A stretch of 64,000 bases of DNA, taken from the NCBI RefSeq assembly GCF_021343995.1, contig NZ_JAJTTE010000024.1, forward strand, positions 41,887 through 105,886, in the 5' to 3' direction. Below the pieces are notes generated by a model that saw only the letters and a program-made list of their open reading frames with translations, did no database searches and was not told the origin of the DNA. Shown piece by piece: positions 48,652 to 57,325 of this stretch; position 1 is the stretch's first letter; every line of letters starts with the position of its first letter. This DNA is from Pseudonocardia terrae. GTDB taxonomy: Bacteria > Actinomycetota > Actinomycetes > Mycobacteriales > Pseudonocardiaceae. The translations under genes were made by a program, and so were the position numbers.

Positions 48652-50304
48652 TCAGGCGTCCTTGGGAGCCGGCCGGCCGGCCGGGCCCTGGCGGACGTAG
48701 TCCGCCCTGAACGCCTCACGCTCGGCGTCCGTCATCTCGTTCAGGGTCACGTTCGGGCTCACGAACGTCGGGCACCGCCGCATGTGGTCCAGGGTCCACA
48801 TCTTCTTCGGGTCCAGGTTCAGGTGCGGCTGCGCGGTCATCGTCTTGCCGTCGTCGCGCACGAAGCCCATGTCCTTCACCACGTCGGCGAAGTTCCAGCC
48901 GTGGTAGAGGGTCTCCCACTCGCGGTGGCCCACCAGGCGGCCCATGTTCGGCGTCTCGCGGCCCTGGTACGTCGGCCGGAAGGCCTCCGCGTCGGTCCAG
49001 CGGCAGACCTCGTGGCAGTACGTGCGCCACTGGCCGTCGACCTCCTGCATGACCATGTCCTCACGCACGAGGCAGGGCACCATGCAGGTCCAGCAGCGGT
49101 GCGGGTACACGTAGTCGACGTCCTCGAAGATGATCGGGTTGTGCCCGTTCGGGGTCGCCAGGCGGCTGTAGTTCTCCCACCACTTGCCGTACTTGTCGTA
49201 CCAGCCCGGGTACTTGTACTCGAACCACTCGAAGTCCTCGTCGGTCATGCCGTCGATGCGCCAGTAGTTGGCGAGCCAACCGGTGGCGAAGAACTGCGCG
49301 ACCTCGTGGACGTAGCCCTTCTCCCAGATCTGCTTCCAGGACTCCTCGACCAGGTCGTGCGGGATGACCAGGCCGTACTTCTCGAGCGGCAGCAGGTAGG
49401 ACCGGTAGTAGTCGTCGTAGATCCAGCGGCGCCACATCTCCGCGTACGACTCGCGGTCCTTGCGGCGGTCCTTCGTGCCGTACTCGATGAAGGTGCCGAT
49501 GGCGGCGTCGACGACGCGGTGGTTGTTCCACCACGCGTAGCGCAGGTCGCGCTCGAGCAGCTGGCGGTTGTCCTCGTCCGACAGCGCCATCAGCAGCGTG
49601 GCGTAGCCGTTGGAGATGTGCCGCGACTCGTCGGACTGCACCGAGTGGAAGACCGTGGGCAGCAGGTAGTCGCCGTTGGCCGCCGCCTCGGCCGGCATGG
49701 CCACGAACAGGGTGTTCGTGAACGCCGTCTCGGCGACGATCGTCAGGTAGATGCTGGCCGCGGTGATCGCGTCACCGGTGATGAAGCCTTCCGCGAACTG
49801 GCGGCCGATGGTGCCGCAGTAGTCCGTCTGGAAGTTCCGCAGGCTGTTGTTGAAGCCCGCCGGGTCGATGTAGTTGTTCATGTACAGGCGCTTGAGGTTC
49901 TGCTGGATCGTGCTGTGCCGAACCTCGTCGATCATCTGGATCGCCTGGCCGTTGTGCAGCTCCGGGTTCGGGACCGCGTGGAACAGCATCGGCATCGAGC
50001 GCGCCGCGGAGATCTCCGGCAACGGGATGATCGACAGGAACAGCTTCTGCCACTCCAGCCAACGCTCCTGGACCTGGCGGAACATGTTCCCGCGGATGGC
50101 CCCGTCCTGCGCGCCGTAGACGCGGTGGTCCTTCTCCTCCTCCATCGGGAAGTAGGACCGCAGGACCTGCTTGAGCGGGTCCTTCTTCGCGGCCTTCCGG
50201 AAGGTGTAGTCGGTTCCGTACTTCATGTACGGCTCGTGGTACTGCGGCTCCCAGGCGAGTTCCTGGATCTTCTGGTGAGCCTTCGCCAAACTCTGCCGAC
50301 TCAC
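48652..50304 (-). CDS. mimA: Monooxygenase large (alpha) hydroxylase subunit, group 5 soluble di-iron
   Basis: The 550-residue catalytic subunit has the full di-iron ligand set: Glu97 (LPEISAAR), Glu127 and His130 (DEVRH), Glu192 (VAETAFTN), Glu226 and His229 (DESRH). The gene order alpha, reductase, beta, coupling protein is that of group 5 enzymes: propane PrmABCD, tetrahydrofuran ThmADBC and MimABCD for acetone/phenol/propane. It inserts oxygen into small alkanes, ketones, ethers or phenol; sequence alone does not choose. A highly conserved C-terminal domain (YVYPHRCWTCMVPCLVRED) follows the four-helix bundle. First gene of the operon, facing the regulator mimR. Confidence 0.94.
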   Translation of the reverse strand: MSRQSLAKAHQKIQELAWEPQYHEPYMKYGTDYTFRKAAKKDPLKQVLRSYFPMEEEKDHRVYGAQDGAIRGNMFRQVQERWLEWQKLFLSIIPLPEISAARSMPMLFHAVPNPELHNGQAIQMIDEVRHSTIQQNLKRLYMNNYIDPAGFNNSLRNFQTDYCGTIGRQFAEGFITGDAITAASIYLTIVAETAFTNTLFVAMPAEAAANGDYLLPTVFHSVQSDESRHISNGYATLLMALSDEDNRQLLERDLRYAWWNNHRVVDAAIGTFIEYGTKDRRKDRESYAEMWRRWIYDDYYRSYLLPLEKYGLVIPHDLVEESWKQIWEKGYVHEVAQFFATGWLANYWRIDGMTDEDFEWFEYKYPGWYDKYGKWWENYSRLATPNGHNPIIFEDVDYVYPHRCWTCMVPCLVREDMVMQEVDGQWRTYCHEVCRWTDAEAFRPTYQGRETPNMGRLVGHREWETLYHGWNFADVVKDMGFVRDDGKTMTAQPHLNLDPKKMWTLDHMRRCPTFVSPNVTLNEMTDAEREAFRADYVRQGPAGRPAPKDA

Positions 50305-50479
50305 GTCGTCTCCTCACGGTGGTGGGGTGAGAGCGCACAGAGCTGACGCCGCCGGCCGGCGCGGGAGCCCGCGACGCTGTCGGGCCCTGTGCCGAGGTTC
50401 GCCGCGGTGGGGCCGGCAGTGCGCCCCGTCACAGCTCGTCTCGTGCCAGGAATCACACCGCCGACCCCCCTGACCTGCG

Positions 50480-50494
50480 GTCTCAATATGAGAC
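50480..50494. promoter_or_regulatory. Palindrome GTCTCAATATGAGAC, likely MimR binding site
   Basis: The arms GTCTCA and TGAGAC are perfect inverted repeats around ATA. The site is 176 nt upstream of the mimA start and 135 nt upstream of mimR. Fis-type HTH activators of the NtrC/AcoR class bind such spaced dyads at this distance. The match to MimR is by location and architecture. Confidence 0.5.
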
Positions 50495-50499
50495 GGTAC

Positions 50500-50515
50500 G
50501 AGGCTGACCAGCCTC
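50500..50515. promoter_or_regulatory. Second palindrome in the mimA-mimR region
   Basis: GAGGCTG-AC-CAGCCTC is a perfect inverted repeat 5 bp after the first palindrome. Its sequence differs from the first, so it may bind another factor or form a hairpin in the mimA transcript if that starts upstream of it. Confidence 0.35.
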
Positions 50516-50538
50516 TTTCGGGTCACGCGATCCGGCTC

Positions 50539-50544
50539 TAGCGT
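50539..50544 (+). promoter_or_regulatory. -10-like hexamer TAGCGT of mimR
   Basis: CTCTAGCGTGG lies 84 nt before the mimR start, in the same CTAGCGTGG context seen before the MHS transporter and citrate synthase genes. It lies 25 nt downstream of the paired palindromes, which could overlap the -35 region and allow autoregulation. Confidence 0.4.
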
Positions 50545-50628
50545 GGTCGGAGTTCGGGCGGTACCGTCCGGGCCGATCCCGGCTGCGCCGCCACCGCGGA
50601 CCACAGCTGCTCCGAGAAGGGCAACCGG

Positions 50629-52515
50629 TTGGTCGACCAGAACGAACGCGCCATCCACCACGAGGCGCCGGACGCCGAGGACGCGTCCGCGCGCCGGTCA
50701 CCCGTGCCCGTCGGGCCCGCGGTGATCAGCGGTGCCGCCGAACGCGTGGCCGTGGCCCGGGAGGCGTTCCTCCATTTCGAGGCGCCCGACCCGAGCATCG
50801 TGCGGGCGCCGATCCTGGCCTCGTGGACGCGCTCGCGGGAGTTCTCGGTGCCGAGCGACCACCTCGAGCTGCCGTACGAGAGCGACGCCGAGCCGGACAC
50901 TCCGCTCATGCGCGCCGCACGGCCCGTCATCGAGGACATCGCCGACCAGTTCGCCACCGAGCCGGTCAGCGTGATCCTCTGCGACGACGAGGGCGTGGTC
51001 ATCGACCGGCGCACGGGCGACAGCGCGCTGCGCCGCCACCTCGACCGGATCTGGCTGGCCCCCGGCTTCAGCTACGCCGAGCAGTACGTCGGCACCAACG
51101 GCATCGGCACCGCCCTGGAGGGCCGCGCGCCCGCGCAGGTGTTCGGCCACGAGCACTACGTCGAGCACCTCGAGGACATGGCGTGCGCCGGCGTGCCGAT
51201 CCACCATCCCGTGAACGGGAAGCTACTCGGGGTGCTGGACCTGACCTGCTGGCGCAACGAGGCCAGCGCGATGATGGCCGCGACCGCCGTCACGATCGCG
51301 CGGCGCATCGAGGAGACGCTGCTCGAGCAGTCCGGGCGGCGTGAGCTCACCCTGATGCACGACTACCTGTCCGCGTGCCGTCGCGGCCGCGGCGCCGTGT
51401 TCGCCGTCAGCGACGACCTGCTGATGATGAACGACCGGGCCCGCGAGCTCATCGACCCGTCCGACCAGGTGCCGCTGCTCGCCGAGGCCACGGACGCGAT
51501 CCGCAGCGGGCGGCGCCGGCAGCTGCTCGTCGACCTGCCCAGCGGCGCCACGGCCCGGGTGCAGTGCCGGCCGAGCTGGGCCGAGGGCGGGCTCTCCGGC
51601 GGGATCCTGCAGGTCCAGCTGGTGTCGCGGGCGCCGTTGCACGGCCGCCCCTCGACGCCGTCGATCACCACGGCCCTGCCGGCCGCCGTCGGGTCCGGGG
51701 CGTTGTGGACCAAGTGCGCCCAGGCCGTCGACCGGCACTTCCGGATGAACGAGTGGCTGGTCCTGGAGGGCGAGAGCGGGTCGGGGCGGACCACGCTGGC
51801 CCGGGCCACCCACCAGCTGCACTCCCCCGCCGGGCACGTGCGGGTGCTCGACGCCGTGCACTGCGGGGCGCGGTGGATCGCCGAGGTGTCCGACGAGCTC
51901 CAGACCGGCGGCGGGACGCTCGTCCTCCAGCACCTCGACGCGCTGTCCCCGCAGCACGCGCTGGCCCTGGCCGACGCGCTCGAGCCCCACCGGGAGTCGA
52001 CCGACCCGGAGCGGCAGTGGGTCGTCGCCACCCGCTCGCGGACGTCGGAGCCGGACTCGCCCGAGCTCACCGAGCTGCTGGGGTGCTTCCCGCGCAGCAT
52101 CGAGGTGCCGCCGCTGCGCCACCACATCGAGGACGTCGCCGAGCTGGTGCCGTACCTGCTCGCGCGGCTCACCCGCGGCGCGGACCTGCACTGTTCGCCC
52201 GAGGCCATGCGGGTGCTGATGCGCAACCGCTGGCCGGGCAACGTCGACCAGCTCTACCAGGTGCTGCGCAAGGTCGTCGCGCGCCGGCGCACCGGCACCG
52301 TCCGGCCCGAGGACCTCCCGCCGGAGACGCGGGCGATCACCCGCCGGGTGCTCACGCCGCTCGAGGCGATCGAGTGCGACGCCATCGTCGACGCCCTGCT
52401 CGACACGGACGGCAACAAGGCCGAGGCCGCCCGGCGCCTGGGGATGTCGCGGGCCACGATCTACCGCAAGATCCGCGGCTACGGCATCTCCATGCCGGAC
52501 GGCTCGGAGGTCTGA
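50629..52515 (+). CDS. mimR: MimR, AcoR/Fis-type activator with degenerate AAA domain
   Basis: The 628-residue regulator has an N-terminal GAF sensor (about 80-220, YVGTNGIGTALEGRAPAQVF), a central AAA-like domain with Walker A GESGSGRTTLARA near 381, and a C-terminal Fis-type HTH (NKAEAARRLGMSRATIYRKI, about 593-612). The GAFTGA loop that contacts sigma-54 is absent and Walker B is weak, which fits actinobacteria, where sigma-54 is not found. MimR activates mimABCD in Mycobacterium. The start is a TTG at 50629 preceded by AGAAGG; no better ATG or GTG exists before the conserved region. Divergent from mimA. Confidence 0.88.
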   Translation: MVDQNERAIHHEAPDAEDASARRSPVPVGPAVISGAAERVAVAREAFLHFEAPDPSIVRAPILASWTRSREFSVPSDHLELPYESDAEPDTPLMRAARPVIEDIADQFATEPVSVILCDDEGVVIDRRTGDSALRRHLDRIWLAPGFSYAEQYVGTNGIGTALEGRAPAQVFGHEHYVEHLEDMACAGVPIHHPVNGKLLGVLDLTCWRNEASAMMAATAVTIARRIEETLLEQSGRRELTLMHDYLSACRRGRGAVFAVSDDLLMMNDRARELIDPSDQVPLLAEATDAIRSGRRRQLLVDLPSGATARVQCRPSWAEGGLSGGILQVQLVSRAPLHGRPSTPSITTALPAAVGSGALWTKCAQAVDRHFRMNEWLVLEGESGSGRTTLARATHQLHSPAGHVRVLDAVHCGARWIAEVSDELQTGGGTLVLQHLDALSPQHALALADALEPHRESTDPERQWVVATRSRTSEPDSPELTELLGCFPRSIEVPPLRHHIEDVAELVPYLLARLTRGADLHCSPEAMRVLMRNRWPGNVDQLYQVLRKVVARRRTGTVRPEDLPPETRAITRRVLTPLEAIECDAIVDALLDTDGNKAEAARRLGMSRATIYRKIRGYGISMPDGSEV

Positions 52516-52536
52516 GCTCGGGGGCTCCCGGACGGG

Positions 52537-53427
52537 TCAGGACCCGGCGAGGTCGTGCGGGCCGGAGGCGGGGTAGCCGTGCGCCTCGCGGACGGCCCGG
52601 CCCCACCGCCGCAGCAGGTCGACGAGGGTGTCGAGGTCCTCGCCGAGCGCCCGCACGATCGGCTCGCACATCCGGTCCGTCGCGACCTCGACCGCCTCGC
52701 GCTCGCTGCGGCCCCGGTCGGTCAGCGCCCCGTCGGCGAGCAGCCCGCGGGCCACCAGCCGCTCCTCGGCGGCGTCGAGCTGCGCGGTGGTCCACGCCCG
52801 GGAGCGGACGTAGCTGCGCAACGGCACGCCCCAGTACGGCTCGGTGAGCAACCCGATCTCGGTCGCGTCGAAGCCGGCCGTGGTCCACGCCGCGATGTGC
52901 ACGTCGCCGCGGTACTCGCGCAGCAGGTCGCCGAGCCGCCAGGCGTCGGCCACCGGGTCGCCGGGCAGGCCGAGCGACAGCAGCCCCGCGAACAGCGTCC
53001 GGCCCTCCGGACGCAGCGGTGCGACGGCCCGTTCCAGCAGGTCACGGGCGCGGTCGAGCCCCTTCGGCCGCTCGCCGAGGACCCGGACGAGCTGCGCCCG
53101 GGCGGCGTCGGTGCGGGCGGCGCAGATCGTGGGGGCGTCGGTGAGCGTCCAGCCGTAGGTCACCGCCGGCACGACGGCCTCGGGGTTGAACACGCCGAAC
53201 GCCGCCGCCACGACCTCGCCCGGCACCTGGCCGAGCACCGAGCCACGGCTGCAGAAGTAGGCCGGGCCGTCGGGCGCCGCGACGCCGCGGAGCGAGCGCG
53301 GACTGCCCGCGAACCCGAGCTTCTCGTAGGCCTCGTGGGCCTCCGGTGCGAAGTACACCTGGCCGACGACGGGTTCGAGGGCCCCCGCCAGCCGCCGGGC
53401 GGGAGGGACCGTCACGCTGCCTGCCAC
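52537..53427 (-). CDS. SCO6745 family protein of unknown function
   Basis: The 296-residue helical protein starts ARRLAGALEPVVGQVYFAPE and carries AYFCSRGSVLGQVPGEVVAA, characteristic of the SCO6745 family widespread in actinobacteria. The C-terminal 80 residues look like a winged helix of the MarR type (LDAAEERLVARGLLADGALT). Function unknown. It is convergent with mimR. Confidence 0.75.
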   Translation of the reverse strand: MAGSVTVPPARRLAGALEPVVGQVYFAPEAHEAYEKLGFAGSPRSLRGVAAPDGPAYFCSRGSVLGQVPGEVVAAAFGVFNPEAVVPAVTYGWTLTDAPTICAARTDAARAQLVRVLGERPKGLDRARDLLERAVAPLRPEGRTLFAGLLSLGLPGDPVADAWRLGDLLREYRGDVHIAAWTTAGFDATEIGLLTEPYWGVPLRSYVRSRAWTTAQLDAAEERLVARGLLADGALTDRGRSEREAVEVATDRMCEPIVRALGEDLDTLVDLLRRWGRAVREAHGYPASGPHDLAGS

Positions 53428-53482
53428 TGCGCCTCCAGGAGTCGACCGGCCGTCAGCTTAACGGACGTTCGGCCAGTTGTGG

Positions 53483-55258
53483 CTACGGTGCCGCCTGGCC
53501 CGCCGGGCGCAGCAGGGCGAGCAGCTCGGAGTACGGCCCGACGACGTACGCCTCGTCGCCGGCGGCGAAGCGGGTGTCCCGGCGGGGCGGGTGCTCCAGG
53601 GTGCCGACGTCGGCGCGGTGCAGGGCGACGACCCGGGTGCGGGCGGACAGCTCACGCATCGCAACGCCGTCGAGCGCGGCACCGACCCGCAGCCGGCCGA
53701 CCATGAACGGCGTGCGGTCGACGTAGAACGTGCCCAGCACGTCGAGCCCGAGGGCGGCGCCGACGAACCACGGGGCGGCCAGCGCCGCCGTCGAGCGGAC
53801 GTACCGGAAGGCGAAGCCCTCCTCGACCGCCTCGGACAGGTCCTCGTCGAACACCCGCAGCACCACCGGGACGGCGGGCCAGCGGTCGCGAAGCTGGCCC
53901 CGGACGGCGAGGCCCGCCTCGACGTTCACGAGGTCGTCGCTGGTCAGCACGGCGACGGCCATGGCCTCCCGCAGGTTGACCACGTTCAGGACCGCCGCGT
54001 CCGTCGCGTCGCCGGTGACCACCGGGACGCCGAGCTCGCGGGCGCGGGCGAGGTGCCGGTTCGCCGGGTCGCGCTCCAGGACGAGGGGCCGGGCGCCCGC
54101 CGCCAGCAGGCCCTCCAGGACCCCGATCCCCACCGCCCCGAGCCCGACGACGATCACGTGCCCGCGCATCGCGCCGATCCGCCGCCGCCCGACGGACCGC
54201 TCGATCCTGCTGCTCACCAGCAGCTGGGTGAGCAGGGCGAACAGCACCGCGGCGAGCACCACGCCGAGGACCATCATCCCGATCGCGTAGACGCGCAGCC
54301 AGGTCGCCTGCTCGGCGAACGAGAAGTCGCCGTAGCCGACGGTGCCGATGGTCTCCACGCAGAAGTACACGGCGTCGACCCAGGTCATGTGCGAGCCGTC
54401 CGGCTTGACGTACCCCGAGCGCAGCACGAACACCGAGGCGGCGAACAGCAGGAGCAGCACGCCCGCGGTGACCTTCAGCGGGCGCTCGGCCTCGGCGAGC
54501 AGGGTGCGCAGGACCGTCAGCACCGTCGCCCGGCCGCCTTCCGCGCCCCGGCGCACGGCCCCCGCCGCCCCGGGCGACCGCGCCCCGGTCCGGGCCGGGA
54601 CCGGTTCGACCGGCGTCCCCGCCGCCGCGAACTGCTCCGTGGTGCCGACCAGCGTGACGCGCGCGCCCGGGGGCACGTGGTGGTCGCGTCCCGGGCAGAT
54701 CACCTGCTCCTCCCCGGCGCCGGCCACCGAGAGCGGGGCGAGGTCGGCGAACAGGGCGCGCAGGGTGCCGGCCCGCGACGCCTCCAGGGTCGCGACCACG
54801 AACACCCGGCCGCCCATCTCGACCGGGTGGGGACGCTGCCCGAGACACGCCTCCACGACGGACGGGGCGGACAGCGCCGCCACGTCGAGCACGCTCTCCC
54901 CACCGGTCACGTCGGCCAGCGCTCGTCCGACGGCCCGGTTCGCCACCCGCACGACCAGCCGCGCCCCGGGGGCGAGCCGGCGGGCGAGCAGGGCGGTCTC
55001 GGTGGCGACCAGGTCGTCGTCGGGGACCACGACGACGGCCGCGGCCCGCGCCACCCCGGCCTCGACCAGGGCGTCGCGCGGGCGCCCGGCCACCCGCGGG
55101 ACCTCCCAGAGCCCGAGGAGGTGCTCGGTGACCGGCTCCGGTTCGTCGCCGCCGTCGACGACCACGACGTCGATCCCGGCGGCGTGCAGCTGCTCGACGG
55201 TCCGGAACCCCACGGCTCCGATCCCGCAGACGACGACGTGTCCCGATCGCTCGGCCAT
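53483..55258 (-). CDS. Potassium channel with N- and C-terminal RCK (TrkA-N) domains
   Basis: The 591-residue protein has an N-terminal RCK domain (HVVVCGIGAVGFRTVEQLHA, NAD-binding GxGxxG). It is followed by a TrkA-C-like region, two membrane helices around a pore with filter TVGYGD near 305-310, and a second RCK domain (HVIVVGLGAVGIGVLEGLLA) with its own TrkA-C end. Most RCK channels have the RCK part only after the pore, so a cytoplasmic RCK in front is unusual. A low-complexity linker (about 230-255) separates RCK1 from the pore. ATG at 55258. Confidence 0.88.
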   Translation of the reverse strand: MAERSGHVVVCGIGAVGFRTVEQLHAAGIDVVVVDGGDEPEPVTEHLLGLWEVPRVAGRPRDALVEAGVARAAAVVVVPDDDLVATETALLARRLAPGARLVVRVANRAVGRALADVTGGESVLDVAALSAPSVVEACLGQRPHPVEMGGRVFVVATLEASRAGTLRALFADLAPLSVAGAGEEQVICPGRDHHVPPGARVTLVGTTEQFAAAGTPVEPVPARTGARSPGAAGAVRRGAEGGRATVLTVLRTLLAEAERPLKVTAGVLLLLFAASVFVLRSGYVKPDGSHMTWVDAVYFCVETIGTVGYGDFSFAEQATWLRVYAIGMMVLGVVLAAVLFALLTQLLVSSRIERSVGRRRIGAMRGHVIVVGLGAVGIGVLEGLLAAGARPLVLERDPANRHLARARELGVPVVTGDATDAAVLNVVNLREAMAVAVLTSDDLVNVEAGLAVRGQLRDRWPAVPVVLRVFDEDLSEAVEEGFAFRYVRSTAALAAPWFVGAALGLDVLGTFYVDRTPFMVGRLRVGAALDGVAMRELSARTRVVALHRADVGTLEHPPRRDTRFAAGDEAYVVGPYSELLALLRPAGQAAP

Positions 55259-55403
55259 GGCGGGAGTGTCGCCGGTCCGTGTCGCACGTGCGCGGCGTCG
55301 TACTCCGCGCGGGCGGTGCGGACGTAGGCCCGGTGGCGCTTGGCCCGGTCGGTGAGCAGGGACAACGTGTCCGTGAGCTCGCGGTCGCCCGGCGCTGCTG
55401 GTC

Positions 55404-56523
55404 GTGACCCGGTTCCTCGTCGCCACCGACCTCGACATCGTGTTCGTCGCGCTGCCGAGCATCGGCCGCGACCTGGGGTTCGCCGCCGACCGGCTGCAGT
55501 GGGTCGTCTCCGCCTACACCGTCGCGCTGGGCGGCCAGCTGCTGCTCGGCGGCCGGGCCACCGACCGGCTCGGGGCGCGGCGGGTGTTCGTCGCCGGGCT
55601 CGTGCTGTTCGGGCTCGCCTCGCTGGCGGGCGGGCTGGCGACGACCCCGGGCTCGCTCGTCGCGGCGCGGGCGGTGCAGGGAGCCGGCGCCGCCCTGCTC
55701 ACCCCGGCCACGCTGCAGCTTCTCGCGGCCGGGTTCGCCGAGGGGCCGGAGCCCAACCGGGCGTTCGCGGTGTGGGGCGTGGCCGGGAGCACCGGGGCGG
55801 CCCTCGGCGCGGCCGGCGGTGGGCTGCCACGGCCGGATCGACGCTGCTGGTCCTCGGCATCGTCGACCGGTCGGTCGGGGCGGTCGCCGGGATCGTGCTG
55901 CTGGGAGCGTTCCCGCTGGTCGAGCGCCGTGCCCCGGAACCCCTGCTGCCCCGGGTGTCGCGGGCGCTGCTGGCGCCCACCCTCGCCGTGCTGCTCTTCA
56001 TGGGGGCGGTCGGGACGGCGTACTTCCTCATCACCACGCAGCCGCAGGACGTCCTCGGCTTCACGGTGCTGCAGGCCGGGGCCGCGTTCCTGCCGCTCGG
56101 CGCGCTGAGCATGGTCGGGGCGGGCTGGGTGTTCCCGCGGCTGGCGGCGCGGATCGGGGCGGGTCGCACGCTCGTGGTCGGGATGGCGGGGCTCGGGGTG
56201 ACGCTGGCGGTGCTGGCCCTCGGGTTCGGCAGCTACGTGACGATGCTGCCCGGGTTCGCCTGGGCCCTCTTCGCCGGCATCGCCTTCCCCGCGGTGTTCC
56301 GGACGGCCGCCGCCGCGGTTCCCGAGTCGCGGCAGGGTGTGGCGGGGCGCTGGTGTCCACGGCGCAGTACGTCGGCGGAGCGGTCGGGCTCGCGACGCTG
56401 CTGACGGCGACCGGGTCCGCGCTCGCCGCGGGACTGGGCGCGGCGGCGCTCGCGGTGCTCGCGGCGGTGGTGGCGGGCGGGCTGGGGCTCAGCCCCCGCG
56501 GGGCTTCGGCTTCCACTCGGTGA
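55404..56523 (+). pseudogene. MFS drug transporter (DHA2-like), decayed
   Basis: Three frames together give an MFS protein. First DLDIVFVALPSIGRDLGF and VQGAGAALLTPATLQLLAAG, then from about 55840 LVLGIVDRSVGAVAGIVLLG and LFMGAVGTAYFLITTQPQDV, then from about 56340 ALVSTAQYVGGAVGLATLLT. The first break also lacks some 50 residues between helices 5 and 7 of the family, so it is a deletion. The second break could be repaired by one G in a G run. The N-terminus is also truncated in helix 1. The end overlaps the sunset-domain gene on the other strand. Confidence 0.75.
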
Positions 56524-57217
56524 AGCCGGCCCGCCGGGCGTCCTCGGCGGTGCGGAACCAGGCCGCGGGCTTGGTCCGGCGGAAGTACGGGCTCGACGGC
56601 GGGTGGAACAGCATCGACGACGCGTTGCCCTTGATCGTGAACTCCGGGCTCGGGGCGGAGCCGTCGGGGAGCGGGGCCGCGGAGCCGGGGCCGTAGGGGC
56701 CGTCGGGGACGGGCTCCGCCGCGGCGGCCGGCGGCTCCTCGGCGCCGGTCTCCTCCTCGGAGGCGGATTTCTCGGCCGGGGAGGGCTCCGGCGCGAGCAG
56801 CTTTTCGGACGGCCCGGGCTTCTCGGCCGGCGGCTCCGGGGTCGGCCGCTCGGCCGCCGGGGGCTCCGGGGTCGGTCGCCCGGCGGCCGGGGGCTCGGCC
56901 CTGGGGATCAGGCCCTGCGGGGTGCGGCCGTTGTGGACCGCCCCGTCCGCGTCCGACCCGTTCACCGTGGCCCCGTTCGCCGTGGGCCCGTTCACCGTGG
57001 CCCCGTTCACCGTGACGCTGCCGCCGCGGGCGCCGACCGCCACGGATTCCCGCCCGACCTCCGCCGCCGACGGGGTCGAGACGGCCCGGGCCCACTGGTC
57101 ACGCACCGGACGGCCCGCGCCGGAGCGCCGCCAGAACACCCACGCGCCCGCTCCGGCCGCCCCCGCCACCCCGAGCAGCAGGATCCCGCGTCGCGTGCGG
57201 TTCCGTCGGTCGGCCAT
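56489..57217 (-). CDS. Membrane-anchored sunset-domain protein
   Basis: This 242-residue protein has one N-terminal helix (about 10-29, ILLLGVAGAAGAGAWVFW), a long disordered Pro/Glu/Ala-rich region and a conserved C-terminal motif IKGNASSMLFHPPSSPYF through AAWFRTAEDARRAGF. This is the sunset domain also found in mycobacterial ArfC and related membrane accessory proteins; its role is not established. The middle repeats VNGATVNGPTANGATVNG. TAGGGT at 57247-57252 and a GAGGGGA ribosome-binding site precede the ATG at 57217. Confidence 0.75.
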   Translation of the reverse strand: MADRRNRTRRGILLLGVAGAAGAGAWVFWRRSGAGRPVRDQWARAVSTPSAAEVGRESVAVGARGGSVTVNGATVNGPTANGATVNGSDADGAVHNGRTPQGLIPRAEPPAAGRPTPEPPAAERPTPEPPAEKPGPSEKLLAPEPSPAEKSASEEETGAEEPPAAAAEPVPDGPYGPGSAAPLPDGSAPSPEFTIKGNASSMLFHPPSSPYFRRTKPAAWFRTAEDARRAGFTEWKPKPRGG

Positions 57218-57325
57218 TCCGGGCTCCCCTCTTCGGTGCTGGCCACACCCTAGAGTTCACCCTCCCGCCACGCGGACGGCCCCGGGGCCCGCCGCCCGAT
57301 CGTGCCGTGCCTGGGGTACGCGGCC

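Larger units (their letters stand above)
50305..50628. other. Divergent control region between mimA and mimR
   Basis: No gene lies in these 324 nt. Two palindromes (50480-50494 and 50500-50515) sit near the middle and a -10-like TAGCGT at 50539-50544 faces mimR. The mimA side (50305-50470) is GC-rich without a clear promoter, suggesting that mimA needs activation. Confidence 0.6.
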
